Positions 12,869 to 24,618 of a DNA stretch of 64,000 nucleotides are shown one piece after another. The translations under genes were made by a program, and so were the position numbers. Position 1 is the first letter of the stretch, and every line of letters begins with the position of its first letter. The notes beneath the pieces were generated by a model that had not been told where the DNA came from, ran no database searches, and saw only the letters and a list, made by a program, of their open reading frames with translations. Source of the DNA: Actinostola sp. cb2023 (Eukaryota; Cnidaria; Anthozoa; Actiniaria; Actinostolidae); contig JAUJYZ010001033.1 in assembly GCA_033675265.1 (NCBI GenBank), positions 62,001 through 126,000 on the forward strand. Direction: 5' to 3'.

Positions 12869-13769
12869 TCTGATTATTGCCAGTAAATGATACAACTATA
12901 CTCTAGCAAAAATGAGAGACTTTTAGTATTTCTTGGACTATTTATAAAAAGGAATGTATGAAATTGTTATCAGTGAAACATTTGAACCAGTTAAAAATGG
13001 AACCTTCACTGTATTTCTTTATAGATTTAACTGACGGTTTGCTGTTGTTAGCTTTAATTATTTATTAGACAAATCATTTCTCCCTCTTTTTCTGTCTGTA
13101 CGCTCTCAGAAAATTCGAAGACCCCCCCCCCCCCCCCCCCCCCCCCCCCCTTTTTATCAATTTTTTCTTTGGGACCCCCCCTCACATTAGTAAAAAAAAT
13201 CCAAGACCCCCCCACTTTCTTGTAGATATCTTGAAATGTCACTAAATTGTTCATGACCCCGATGAATGCTTCCAGCAATGAATAAAGTTGCATTTGACAT
13301 CATGGATTTGTAGAAAACGAACACTTTCCTGGCTTGAATCAGCGAAAAATAAACGATACTCAATATTAAAATCGATTGAACGTGTTGTGAGTGTGCGCTG
13401 ATCAAAAGTACCGTGGCTCACAAATCATCTCCACAACCCCACAAACCCACTCCGTGAAATGCAGTCGAGATTCTCGTTGCATCCACATAAGTGCCCAGAT
13501 CCCACACGACCAAACATGACACAGGAACTCCGTCAAGATTAGTTTCGCTGCTCGCCTGGCGGCTCGCAGCAATTATATAGAAACTAAATAATGTCAAAGT
13601 AATGAATTTCACAGTTCAATACTATCACGTGCTTTTCGATAAATAAAGACAATTAAACAATCATTATTCTATTTTCACGGATATATCAATGTGCGCATGC
13701 TCTAGTTTCCCCATGTTGTTTTAGACTATGGTTGAGTGACCAAGCCTTCGGGTATAATTGAACGACGGG
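12869..13769. other. intergenic with a 29-base C run at 13122-13150
   Basis: No gene seen. Contains a pure C tract of 29 bases and other C-rich patches around 13,170-13,215. The tract length is likely unreliable in any assembly. Confidence 0.6.
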
Positions 13770-14122
13770 AGCACAGGCAGCCCAACCATTCCTTTTGAGG
13801 CTGCTAAATAATGAATAAAGTGAATAAAGTGATATTTGCGTCTTTTTTTGATGGGTTTCCTGTGGTAGAGCGCGCGCGTGCGCAATACGTATTATGTTGG
13901 GTTCCCTGTGCATAGAAATTGATGATGTTGGGATCCCTGTGTGCATCCCGCAAGACGCACACAGGAAGCCCAACATAGGACATTACTCAACACAGGGAAC
14001 CCAACATAATACGTATTGCGCGCATGCGCGCTCTACCACAGGAAGCCCATCAAAAAAAGACGCAAATATCATTTTATTGAATTATTTAGTAGCCTCAAAA
14101 GCAATGGTTGGGTTGCCTGTGC
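13770..14122. mobile_element. foldback element of about 350 bp
   Basis: Left arm (13770-13913) and right arm (13992-14122) are inverted copies. Ends are GCACAGGCAGCCCAACCATT and its inverse, with GCGCGC-rich segments and AATACGTATTATGTTGGG shared by both arms. The motif CCCAACAT recurs in the loop. No coding capacity. Confidence 0.75.
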
Positions 14123-14541
<419 letters not shown>

Positions 14542-15229
14542 CAATTTATAGAGCGCTATTTCTAATTTATCCAATAGCGCTTTACAATAAAAAATAATAA
14601 AAATAGAAATAAAAATACTAACTAAGACTAAGACTAACTAAGACTACATTTTGGAACCTCCTTCACGGTAGTGATTATTATTTTGTTTTGACTTAATGAA
14701 TAAGCCCTTTCACGTTTTATTTGCCGCCATTTTGAATTGGGGCAAACTCGGCAAAATTAATAGAAATCTGGATCACTTTGACTTGCCGTACCTCCGCTCG
14801 ATTTCGTTGGATTTTCAAAAACTTACCATTTTAGAAAATATATTTTCTTTGTTATTTATGTCCTACAATATGATGGGTATTGGAAGGCTACATCTACATC
14901 TACATTTATTAAGTTGATAAAGTCGTGAGACATCATACACCAACTGATCGAGATTAAAGAAAATAAAACGTTGGGCACGTGATTATGCAAATTAGCTCCA
15001 AATTTAAAGATACATTCGTGAAAAGAAGATTGACTCGAAAAAGTTACTTTAAACACCTATATATAGCGGAGTTATGGCAAGTCAAAGTGATCCAGATTTC
15101 TCTAAATTTGGCCAAGGATGCTCCAATTCAAAATATGGCGGCGAAGAAACGTGAAAGGGCTTATTATTAATGAGTTTGAGAAAAAGTATATCTAACATAT
15201 ACACTGGATTGCAGAAAGGTTGTAATATA
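14542..15229. other. intergenic with short inverted motifs, no gene
   Basis: GCCCTTTCACGTTTTATTTGCCGCCATTTTG at about 14,703 pairs with sequence at about 15,130-15,160 (CAAAATATGGCGGCGAAGAAACG...). Subterminal GATCACTTTGACTTGCC pairs with GGCAAGTCAAAGTGATC. This marks another small inverted-repeat element of about 460 bp. Confidence 0.6.
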
Positions 15230-15446
15230 CATTTATACAAATATCTAAACATCTAATGAGATGCAAAATGTTAAACATGCTAAAACAGTTTAAGCACAAA
15301 ATAGTGCTGAACATTATTGTGTTGTCCTTGCTGGATGCGATACTAATCTAAAATTGATGATTCAGATATATTATAAGAAAATAAGTGATGTTTCACACTT
15401 TGCATCTCATATCTTGTATCTCATTAGATATTTGTATAAATGTATA
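15230..15446. mobile_element. MITE, same family as 56551-56770
   Basis: Ends AAATATCTAA...ATGAGATGCAAA and TTTGCATCTCAT...CTCATTAGATATTT are inverted. The body (GTTAAACATGCTAAAA, ATTGTGTTGTCCTTGCTGGA) is nearly identical to 56551-56770. Confidence 0.8.
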
Positions 15447-15487
15447 CTACAACGTTTCTGCAAACGAGTGTACAAATATTATATATA

Positions 15488-16149
15488 CAGTGGAACCTCG
15501 ATATAACGATGTGCCAAGGGACTGACCAAATTAGATCGTTATATCGGGATATCGTTATAGTGAATTCCCGATATAACGATTTTTCGGGAAAAGAGCCAAA
15601 AATATCGTTATATCGGGGTATTGTTAATAATTGATTTTTCATGTAGTGTCCGTTGTGCCTTATAGCTGTACCGGCGATGTAATCCCTCTCGTAACAAACT
15701 GTTAACAGACACGTTACAGTCCTTATGCAATGAGAACTAAAGGATTAAAGTATTGTAATATATTTTCAAGTGTTAAGCCTCCTTTTTCATCGCGCGATGA
15801 TCTATTTTATCGTTATATCAGGGTAAATTTTACGTTTGGGCTGCCAGATTGTGATCGTTATATATCGGGAATATCGTTATATCGAGTATCGTTACATCGA
15901 GATTTTTCTCCATACATTTACTGTAACATTTGCCGGGCTGTCGAATGTTGATCGTTATACCGGGAACATCGTTATATAGAGTATCGTTATTTTTATAGCA
16001 TTTAGAATTTTATATACATAGTTTTATTTTTATTTTCATTGTTTTGTACACGACCGGTACCCCACAAGCTTTTCAGCTTTAATTTTAATCGTGTATAAAT
16101 AAAGTTATTGTATTGTATTGTATTGTATCGTTATATCGAGGTTCCACTG
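15488..16149. mobile_element. Tc1/pogo-type non-autonomous element, TA duplication
   Basis: Ends CAGTGGAACCTCGATATAAC and its inverse, flanked by TA (15486-15487, 16150-16151). This terminal sequence is of the kind found on pogo/Tigger-like elements. The interior repeats ATCGTTATATCGGG in both directions. There is no transposase frame. Confidence 0.85.
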
Positions 16150-16213
16150 TATATCACACTGATGAAGGGCTATGCCCGAAACGTCTGTTACCATTGTTTT
16201 ATATTTTCTATTA

Positions 16214-16503
16214 CAGTCATTTGCAAAAATTATGGCCGCTACGAAATATCAATATATCAATATATCGGGTGCATTATGGGTAATTAAATAATCGAAAATT
16301 CCCCTTAAAGCGGGTTAACGCCAGCAAAGTTGGTAGAAATATTTAGTATGATGTTTGTTTTAGTCATAGGTTTGTTGTTTGTAAAATTTTGCTTCATTTA
16401 ATAAGTTAGGAAACTCAAAATAGTATTATTTAATTACCCATAATGCACCCGATATATTGATATATTGATATTTCGTGGCGGCCAGAATTTCTGCAAATGA
16501 CTG
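16214..16503. mobile_element. 290-bp MITE, TA target duplication
   Basis: Ends CAGTCATTTGCAAAAATT and its inverse, with TA flanks (16212-16213, 16504-16505). Shares subterminal sequence with 4810-5077. Confidence 0.85.
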
Positions 16504-17093
16504 TATACTGTTCACTATATATTGTGTCGTAACCCAATACATTGCACACGGTCAATGTCACGTGGTGGGCCTACTCGACCTCGATCTTTGTCATGATCAG
16601 AACGTTTGACGTTTACCGCGCTTCATACCCGGGGGGGGGGGGGGGGGGTACTCCCCTATATATGCTATACGGGTATGTGCCGCGGGATAGGGTATGGCTT
16701 TTGAGCTCCTTAGGTCTGGGATAGGGTATGGTTTTTGCACTTTTAGTCTAGGATGGGGTACGTTTTGGTCTGGTATAGGGTATGGTTTCCGCAATAAGGC
16801 CATTATCAGTCGCTATCAGTTTACATATCCCTTTAGCACGCTTTCAATCTGGGATAGGGTATACATTTTTATGCTTTAGTCTGGGATAGGGTATACATGT
16901 TTATGCTTTAGTCTGGAATAGGGTATGGAAAATCAAAATTTTAGGTCTGGGATAAGGTCAGGGTTTTGAGGTGTCCGCGGCACACCCCTACCCAAAAATA
17001 CTCTTAGTGCTGGTTTTCTAAATGTTGTGTTTTATCTATTTCTGGCTCGTGAATACAAAATGTTGACTTCATTTCTCATAAACTTATATATGT
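16504..17093. other. G run and degenerate GGGATAGGGTAT repeats, no gene
   Basis: An 18-base G run at 16631-16648 is followed to about 16,960 by seven or so degenerate copies of a phrase like TTTAGTCTGGGATAGGGTAT. No coding sequence supported. Confidence 0.7.
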
Positions 17094-18126
17094 TGTACTA
17101 CCAACCTGGTCACGGTGGTTATTATGTACTACCAACCTGGTCACGGTGGTTATTATGTACCATCAACCTGGTCACGGTGGTTATTATATACCATCAACCT
17201 GGTCACGGTGGTTATTATGTACCATCAACCTGGTCACAGTGGTTATTATGTACCACCAACCTGGTCACGGTGGTTATTATGTACCACCAACCTGGTCACG
17301 GTGGTTATTATGTACCATCAACCTGGTCGGTGGTTATTATGTACCATCAACCTGGTCACGGTGGTTATTATGTACCACCAACCTGGTCACGGTGGTTATT
17401 ATGTACCATCAACCTGGTCACGGTGGTTATTATGTACCACCAACCTGGTCACGGTGGTTATTATGTACCACCAACCTGGTCACGGTGGTTATTATTTATG
17501 TACCACCAACCTGGTCACGGTGGTTATTATGTACCATCAACCTGGTCACGGTGGTTATTATGTACCATCAACCTGGTCACGGTGGTTATTATGTACCACC
17601 AACCTGGTCACGGTGGTTATTATGTACCACCAACCTGGTCACGGTGGTTATTATGTACCATCAACCTGGTCACGGTGGTTATTATGTACCACCAACCTGG
17701 TCACGGTGGGTTATTATTTATGTACCACCAACCTGGTCACTGTGGTTATTATGTACCACCAACCTGGTCACGGTGGTTATTATGTACCACCAACCTGGTC
17801 ACGGTGGTTATTATGTACCATCAACCTGGTCACAGTGGTTATTATGTACCATCAACCTGGTCACGGTGGTTATTATGTACCATCAACCTGGTCACGGTGG
17901 TTATTATGTACCACCAACCTGGTCACGGTGGTTATTATGTACCACCAACCTGGTCACGGTGGTTATTATTTATGTACCACCAACCTGGTCACGGTGGTTA
18001 TTATGTACCACCAACCTGGTCACGGTGGTTATTATGTACCACCAACCTGGTCACGGTGGTTATTATGTACCATCAACCTGGTCACGGTGGTTATTATGTA
18101 CCATCAACCTGGTCACGGTGGTTATT
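17094..18126 (+). repeat. 31-bp minisatellite, about 33 copies
   Basis: The unit is CACCAACCTGGTCACGGTGG plus TTATTATGTAC, with ACC/ATC variation and occasional 35-base units carrying an extra TTTA. Because 31 is not divisible by three and the unit has no stop in any plus frame, all three frames stay open across the array and produce false proteins of 341-500 residues. It lies upstream of, and probably in an intron of, the PAN/fibrinogen-like gene. Confidence 0.95.
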
Positions 18127-18190
18127 GTAGTTTCATCTGATATCCAGGGATTGATTTCAAAAAAGGTATTGATTTCGTTTTTAATTTCAG

Positions 18191-21100
18191 GGTTTTCAAT
18201 ACCATTTGTTTGTTGTTTCTGTGTTGTTGGAAATCAAAAACATCTACCCAGAATATTGCAAGCCAATTACCAGTCGCGAAGAATATGGCTATGCTCTGAA
18301 TGGTACAGAGTTCAAAACGCTGGTAACGATGACGTATGCCCTGGAATGCAAAACGACTTGGATTGTATGAGCATGAACTTTCACATGGTAACAAAGAAAT
18401 GTGAGCTGAACGCACAGAATAAGGAGACATTACCAGAGATCTATGAAGCGAGACAAAACAGTATTTACTCGACAATCATGGACAACAGAACTCCAAGTAA
18501 GTGTCAATATCGTTTGTTACTCTGTTTTAGTGCTGCAAGGCTGAAAAACCAAACCTATCGTACGATAGATTATATCAATTGTACTGTTCTTCTTGTATAT
18601 TTGTGTTGTTGTAGAACCATTGAAAGGTTCGAAGGCACGTCCAGCTAAATCATGTCTTGATATACTGGCCAGCAGTCATGCTAAGGGTACAGGGGTGTAT
18701 TGGCTAGATCCTCCCAACACAGGGACCCCAATTCAAGGTTACTGCGATATGGACACTGATGGAGGTAATGACCACACAGAAGGTAGAGAAACACGGTACA
18801 ACACTGCGCGCAATATATCCTTCAACGTACATGAGGTGTGTCCGTCTCTGCAATTTGCTACGCACAAGATTGCAGAAGTGGGATATCCGGCGCAAATTAT
18901 TATTCCACTCGTGCATCATTGTACCATAGGTCAAGAGAACAGGCAAATATGACAGCGAGTCACACAGTAGGCGCGGAAACGCAGACAAATAAACAAGAAA
19001 CATGTAGTGTAATGAAAAATCCCTTACACTATGATTTGATTCTTTTCACTCGAGAAATAACTAAAGTAAAAAATTCTTAAGAACAAGTTGAATGCACTTC
19101 AATTTGTTTGGTCACAGCTATTGCATGGGCGTGAACTCACGCTGCAATTATATTAATGTTAATAAATTCCAATAATATTGCCAATAATATTACTCGCAAT
19201 GTTGCACCGTTCATCCTTTCGTCCATTCGTCTTTTATTCATCTGCAGTCCGTTCAATGTTTTAATAAGGCACTGTTGCACGTAACATTTTATTGTGCAAC
19301 TCGCCTCTCAAAAAAAAATGTTGCAATATTTTCCCAGAAAAGAGTGGAAATGACGGTTTCACGATTACGCGTGCATGCAACTTGAAATTTGTTTGTGCAC
19401 GAGAAAATGTTGCGTGTATAACATCGCCTTTACTGACATATTTCGAGATATTTACGATCTCGTTAATATTTAATTTGTCAATAACAAATTTGATAAACAA
19501 CCAAATTAAGGACGTTCGCGGCCATTGCTCGCGCGCATTCTTACTGCGCACAATCGCGCGCGCTCTTAAACCGGAAGTCAAAATGACCAAAAACATTTTT
19601 TTTCCGAAATATGATCCATTTTTTCCTTATTTGATATCTAAAATAGCTTTCTTAACATGTTTTCGATTCTCAGCGGCTTTTTGCTTTTGAAAAGCGCAAA
19701 AAGCAGCGATTTTTAAAGAAACGAACTCTCATTAGTACCCAGTCTCCCCTCGGTATTCAAAAAGATCTACAAAATATGTTAAAATGAAAAAAATGACATT
19801 ACATGGGAAAGACTGACATCAATTTGCAAACGATTGTTCCTCGCTTGAGATGGAGTTTGTGAAGCCAGATCCGTCTTCCCAACGAATGCCTGGATAATTA
19901 AAGTCTCCCAATATTATGACTGAGTATTATTATTTTTACTGAGATCCAAAGATTGCATCAGAGATCCAAATTGAGTGATGAATTCACGATCATTTGGCGG
20001 ACGGTAGCAGTTTATTACTAGAATCTTTCGATCGTTCAGTATTTCAACTAGGACTACTTCTATGCCATGGCATTGATATGGAGTGTTAATTTGAGTAGAA
20101 CATAAAGAGTTCTTAATTGCTGTAAGTGTTCCTCCGCCAACTCTGCCAATACGATCGCATCTGTAGATGTTATAACCACTAGGTAAAATCTCTCCGTCAC
20201 AAATTGAATCATTCAGCCATGTTTCAGACAAACATATAATATTTTCAAAAAAAATACACCCCTCAACGGATTCAAACCACGCACATTTTGACGGCAACGC
20301 ACGGGTAAAACCTTCACAAATACTTCGAATTACCAGTTATTGAATTTATATTTAATCAATTATGTTAACTACAAATAGATTCAATGTCAGGTTAAATTTA
20401 ATAGAATTTGAAGAACGTTTTCATGTAATTTTGATGTGTTCATTTGACATTTTACTGATCATAATTCGCGCGTCTTTCTCTTCAAAATCATCAGTTTTGC
20501 TCGACGTGTAGCTCAAAAACGAAGACGGTGACCCCCATTTTTTATTTCAGTTTTTTAACTCTAATACGATAGAGTATCTGTATGCCAAGTTTCAGAAAAT
20601 TGACATTATAACTTCAATTGCCCGCGAACGTCCTTAAGCACGATATACGTGAACGTTGTTGTGCTATTTTTATGCTTATTACATAGAGGGCAAAATTTAT
20701 CTGTGCTGATTGGCTCATGAAGGAGGTTTTTTTGCCTTAATTGAGGGCATGGTTACTTGATACTGATTGGTCGATCGCTCGATTTGAAAATATCGCAATT
20801 CTTTTTTTTTTTATGTACTGACCCTCAGTGGCTTATCGGAGATGTTAATTTTTTTTTTTAAATTAAGCATGTTAAATTTAAAAATCAATAAAACGTTTCA
20901 GGTGGCTGGACGATTGTCAAAAGAACAATCCTGCAAAGTCTGACGTTACCTGACAAAGCATCATGATACATATGACGTCATTTCCGCCTTCAGTAAATAT
21001 GACCAGAACGTCCTGCCTCGAGGAGCCGCCATGTTGGATATCTTGAACAAGATGGGATTTCACCAGATTCATTTCTATTGTCATAAGAAATCAGTGGATA

Positions 21101-21480
21101 GAGTGGTGAGCATCATGACCAAGAACAACACCGCTGGCCAGCAAGTAGTGCGGTATTTTACCGACGATGCATTTGCCGAGACTACTTTCCCTGACGCTTG
21201 TGGCTCGTTTGACGCACTTCCCGACGACACGTCAATTCTGGCTAAGAATTGTGATAAATGGGGTATGGATAGTGAAGGAAGAGTGCAAGTCAACAAATGG
21301 GGTCGTATGGGGGGAAGTGGAGGGGGCCGTTTGGTTACGCAACCATTTGTTATGGAAACACAACCTCCTCATGGCTTTGGTTGTCGTTGGCGTAGCCCAA
21401 AGCGTTTTTATTGTGACGATAACCATACTAGTCCAAAGCCATACAACGTGCAGGACACATGGCGTATATCCGTTCGCTAG
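18191..21480 (+). CDS. PAN plus fibrinogen-like secreted protein, three exons, frame break in last
   Basis: Predicted exons are 18191-18496, 18615-18764 and 20902-21480, with consistent GT/AG signals and phase. The first visible exon encodes a PAN/apple-like fold (cysteines in VCPGMQNDLDCMSMNFH and KKCELN). The second begins the fibrinogen-like domain (KSCLDILASSHAKGTGVYWL...YCDMDTDGG) and joins across the intron to GGWTIVKR. The third continues with MGFHQIHFYCHKKS, VVRYFTDD, ACGSFDALPDD, PKRFYCDDN and ends at TAG 21480. Within the third exon the frame inherited from exon two meets TGA at 20964. The conserved remainder is open in the next frame, so there is a small indel near 20,940-20,965 (mutation, error or unnoticed splice site). 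Upstream exons and the signal peptide are not identified. The 2.1-kb intron holds the TTAA element. Confidence 0.6.
18765..19505. other. intron sequence, no other gene seen
   Basis: Left part of the intron between the second and third exons of the PAN/fibrinogen-like gene. Short open frames only. Confidence 0.5.
19506..20637. mobile_element. TTAA-flanked inverted-repeat element carrying a LINE fragment
   Basis: The ends GGACGTTCGCGG and CCGCGAACGTCC are inverted and sit directly inside TTAA (19506-19509 and 20634-20637), the target preference of piggyBac-type elements. There is no transposase. The interior contains an antisense LINE endonuclease piece (next entry). Confidence 0.75.
19838..20297 (-). 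pseudogene. LINE apurinic-type endonuclease fragment
   Basis: The minus-strand frame reads CLSETWLNDSI, then RCDRIGRVGGGTLTAIK, then CYRPPND. After a stop at 19914 in the working frame it continues with ILGDFNYPGI. These are the SETWL and GDFN motifs of the endonuclease/exonuclease/phosphatase fold of non-LTR retrotransposons. No reverse transcriptase follows. The fragment lies wholly inside the TTAA element and has been carried by it. Confidence 0.75.
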
Positions 21481-22534
21481 CCAAGTTTGCTTGTTTGATT
21501 TTCGAATTTGCCATTTATCAACCCTGAGCAAATTTATCATTCAAACTCTTGATATTTAACAATTATTCGCCGAAGGTGAACTGTTTATCGATGAACATTC
21601 ACCGAGACGAAGTCGAGGTGAATATTAAGCAATTATTGGATGAGGCTGAGTATGATATCCGGCTTCGGTGGATAACAGCCACCTCGGTCTGAATAATTCT
21701 TATTATTATCCAACTACACATAGACGAGTAAAAATATCGCGCGAGTAGGACTGGAGCGAGTAAAAATATCCAGCGATATTTTTACTCGTCTATTTCGCGC
21801 GCGCACTTTTATATAAATATCCTTCACGGGATGAGTGTATTTTTCGCATCACAAAAGGGTTGGATAATAAATAACTTATTTAACATTTTAGTGTGGAGTA
21901 AGATTTTTACTCGTCTTTGTATTTTGTCTCGCCCTACGGGCTCGACAAAATACTGCAGACTCGTAAAGATACCCAGCCATACTACACACTAAAATGTCAA
22001 ATAAGCTGTATATATCATACGATAGCCGTATCCAGTATTTGTTTTATTATTCATTCAAAATATATAACATGAAAACATGATTAAGACGGTGTTTACAAGT
22101 ACAAGATTGCAGCCAAAAAAAATTGTAGGACGATGACGTCTGGTCATGATCGAGACTGAATTGCCGACCAGGGGTCATCAGCCAACCAGAAACGAGTATA
22201 TATTTTGAATGAATAATAATCGCCGATAATCACTAAGTCTGAGGCGAATAATTGTTTTAGTATAATTACTGAGTTGAACAAGTAAAAATAACAAGACAAA
22301 CAAGGAAACGTGGGAAAATCTTATGAAAAGTATCGGCAATCATTCGCTGTTATGGCTTGAATTCAATGTTTGTTTACGGCCTTTTCAAGTAACTTTTAAC
22401 TTTAAACCAAGCAGAAAACTATCTAACTTACCAAAGTATGGACGCACAACTTTATCAATAATGTAACTTTATCCTATATTTTGTCGCATATTTGTCGGGA
22501 CAACGTTTTCTTTCAGAATGGCTATTTTCTTTTC
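21481..22534. other. repeats downstream of the PAN/fibrinogen-like gene, no gene
   Basis: Two small inverted-repeat elements are suggested: around 21,560-21,700 (AATTATTCGCC...GAATAATT) and 21,885-22,010 (ACATTTTAGTGTG...CACACTAAAATGT). No coding sequence supported. Confidence 0.5.
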
Positions 22535-22569
22535 TGAAGCTTCCACGAACCTAGATTCGTAAAGCAGAC

Positions 22570-23328
22570 GCGTGTCCCGGCAGGCTTCCGTTTTACTTCG
22601 CTGGCCACTGGCGAACCTCTTAAATCTGTGGTGGTGCGGACTTTGACCTCAACGGACTTCCACGAATAAACATCACGTGGACTGACAGTTCGTACTGGAG
22701 TTTGAAGAGTAGCTAGAGAGATATGTGATGTTTTCAAAATTCAACACTTGAATATCCACCCAGCAAAAGTCAATCGATCCAAGCGATATTTTTTTATTTT
22801 TAAGGATGTGTTCATCAACCTTCCGAAGACTGGCGGGAAAGTCTTACTGATATATCAAGTGGTAGATCTACGACAACGATGCAAACGATTCTGGTCATTT
22901 GTTTACTTTAGCCAAGCAACTTCTGCAGAAAAACAAAGAGTTACCGTATTCAAAATATTCTTGTATGTTGATATCCAAAGTACTGGTTTTCCTCTCCTTT
23001 GACTCACTTTTGGCACAAATAAAGCATAAGTCCTCGTTGATGATTTTCTTTGTAGTGTTATCATTATCTGTGGTCATTTAAACCGGGTTAAAACATCATT
23101 GATCAGATTATGAATTTTAAACAAGCTAGAGCCTTGCAACACGATATCTTTAAAAATAACTCAACGTGTGGGAACTGTTTTGGGCACTAATAATACGAGT
23201 GATTTCATTGGCTAGTTCAACGTACGGGTGCGTAAAACAATTGGAAAGGAATATATGGTTCAACTGAGCAGACCCAGTGGCCAGCGAAGTAAAACGGAAG
23301 CAAGCCTGCATGGACACGTCTGCTTTAG
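22570..23328. repeat. inverted-repeat pair flanking a small zinc-binding frame
   Basis: 22570-22615 is the approximate inverse of 23271-23320 (core CCGTTTTACTTCGCTGGCCA). The spacing suggests a foldback element of about 760 bp lying just left of the hAT-like element. Confidence 0.55.
22895..23077 (-). pseudogene. small cysteine-pair protein fragment
   Basis: Sixty-codon frame from an ATG, with CFICAKSE near the start and FFCRSCLAKV at the end, a C-x2-C ... C-x2-C spacing as in zinc-binding N-termini of some transposon-derived proteins. No partner exon seen. Family not recognised. Confidence 0.3.
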
Positions 23329-23576
23329 TAGCTGTGTTCACACTAAGCCCCAAGTAGGCCGTAAGTAAGATGCATTCGCAAGTTATACTTGGAGAAATGG
23401 ATGGAGTTACTTTGTTAGAAAAGCGTTCACACTGACTTCATAAGTATTACTTAGAAGTAACCACCTGTCAATCAAGGGATGGAAAATTCGAAACTACCGA
23501 AATTGCCACGAACGTTGCACATCAAAATGCAGATCATTTCCATGCTGTTCCTTGGGTCCTGTTTTAGTTCTCTGTA

Positions 23577-23582
23577 CATAAG
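23577..23582 (+). other. 6-bp target-site duplication, left
   Basis: CATAAG directly abutting the left inverted repeat, identical to 51407-51412. A 6-bp duplication is the hallmark of Maverick/Polinton integration by the retroviral-type integrase. Confidence 0.95.
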
Positions 23583-23769
23583 AGTAGTAATAGAGGTTAG
23601 TTCAGATCACCGACCTTCTTGAGCCCACGGTCCTGTTAAAAGGAAGGGGACCTACTGGTCAGCGATTATTCCACAAAGTGAGCCTCCAGACAAAATAACT
23701 TGGAGTCAGCGGCTGAAAATGTCGGACAGTACTGGTCAGCGGGGCGGGTGGCTACATAGGGAAGTGTGG
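23583..23769 (+). repeat. left terminal inverted repeat, 187 bp
   Basis: Identical in inverse to 51220-51406; similarity continues weakly for about 20 more bases (GGAAAA...CAGTCATG). Contains an ATG at 23719 whose counterpart in the right repeat opens a 79-residue gene. On this side the frame closes after 24 codons at TGA 23791-23793, overlapping the ATG of the next gene (ATGA). Confidence 0.97.
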
Positions 23770-23789
23770 TTGGAAAAAAGAAGTCAGTC

Positions 23790-24618
23790 ATGACGAATTT
23801 CTCACCTCTCAACATCGAGCGGGATATGGAGGCAGAGAAAGCACGGATAAGATTATTTGGGAAAGATTACAACAAACCTTCTTCGTTATTTGGAGACTCA
23901 GCTTTCCTCCATAACAAACGGTCAAAATTTGGAGAGAGTTTTACCCCCCATGAGCCAGGATTGCTGGAATCCTATGGATGCCATGATGATGCTCAAAGAT
24001 ACCCTGAGTGCTCAAAGATACCCTAATGGAAACTTGGTTGGATTGAGTGGTTATAATGGTGGACAGAGAACGTTTGGCTTTAACTTGATGTCGGGTAACC
24101 CCCCAGCCGAGAAGATGTTAGAGGAGATATTAGAGACAGTGCGTGTCAAGAAAATCACAGTAGACAACCACACAGTAAGTTTCGACTACCAATACTTACC
24201 TGTAGAGGAGCGTGGAAGACAGAGAAGAAAAAGAACACACGACGGTGAACCTATCTCCAAGGTGTACGTGGAAACAGAGAAAGTGACATTGGACGGAAAG
24301 ACAACCGTGGAAAGAGTAGGTCGTAAAGGAGAGTTCTCTTACCCAGCAGAATGGTATTTCCGTGTGCTGGAAACGAATCAAGGATTCAAAGCCCCTACAA
24401 GAGATGCAGTGTTGGCGTACGAATTCTGGATAGAAAACCGAGATGTGCATAATTGTAACATCCCCAAGAAGTACCGAAAGTCTTTTGAAAAATCCTCAAA
24501 ATGGGAGGTGGGGAATGGCGGAGTGGGCGGCGATGCGGCGGACCAAGAAGACGAAAAAGAAGAAAATGCGGAACAGTCCTGTGGGGTCCCTGCAAACCAG
24601 CAAGGGGGTCTCTTCTAG
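23790..24618 (+). CDS. left-arm gene 1, unknown function, frame broken by a 19-bp tandem duplication
   Basis: The first gene of the left arm starts at ATG 23790, right after the terminal repeat. Its frame ends at 24026, while a second frame, open from about 23857 to 24618, carries the long remainder (over 200 residues). The change of frame coincides with a direct 19-base duplication of TGCTCAAAGATACCCT plus three bases, around 23,991-24,028. Since 19 is not a multiple of three, the duplication alone accounts for the break. The protein has a charged N-terminus, a mixed middle with GYNGGQRTFGFNLMSG, a basic segment (ERGRQRRKRTHDGE) and an acidic C-terminus. I recognise no family. Position at the outer left edge suggests an early, element-specific role. 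Confidence 0.6.

Noticed and set aside
17094..18126. CRISPR-like array
   Set aside because: Units are contiguous with no unique spacers, and the DNA is eukaryotic.
17027..18648. Three overlapping large plus-strand proteins of 341-500 residues
   Set aside because: All are translations of the 31-bp minisatellite in its three stop-free frames; only the last 170 or so codons of one overlap a genuine PAN exon.
23766..23790. Earlier GTG or TTG starts for several element genes (23766, 46184, 47002, 33926, 51050)
   Set aside because: In a eukaryotic nuclear setting ATG starts a few codons downstream are preferred, and they often fit ATGA or TGATG overlaps.
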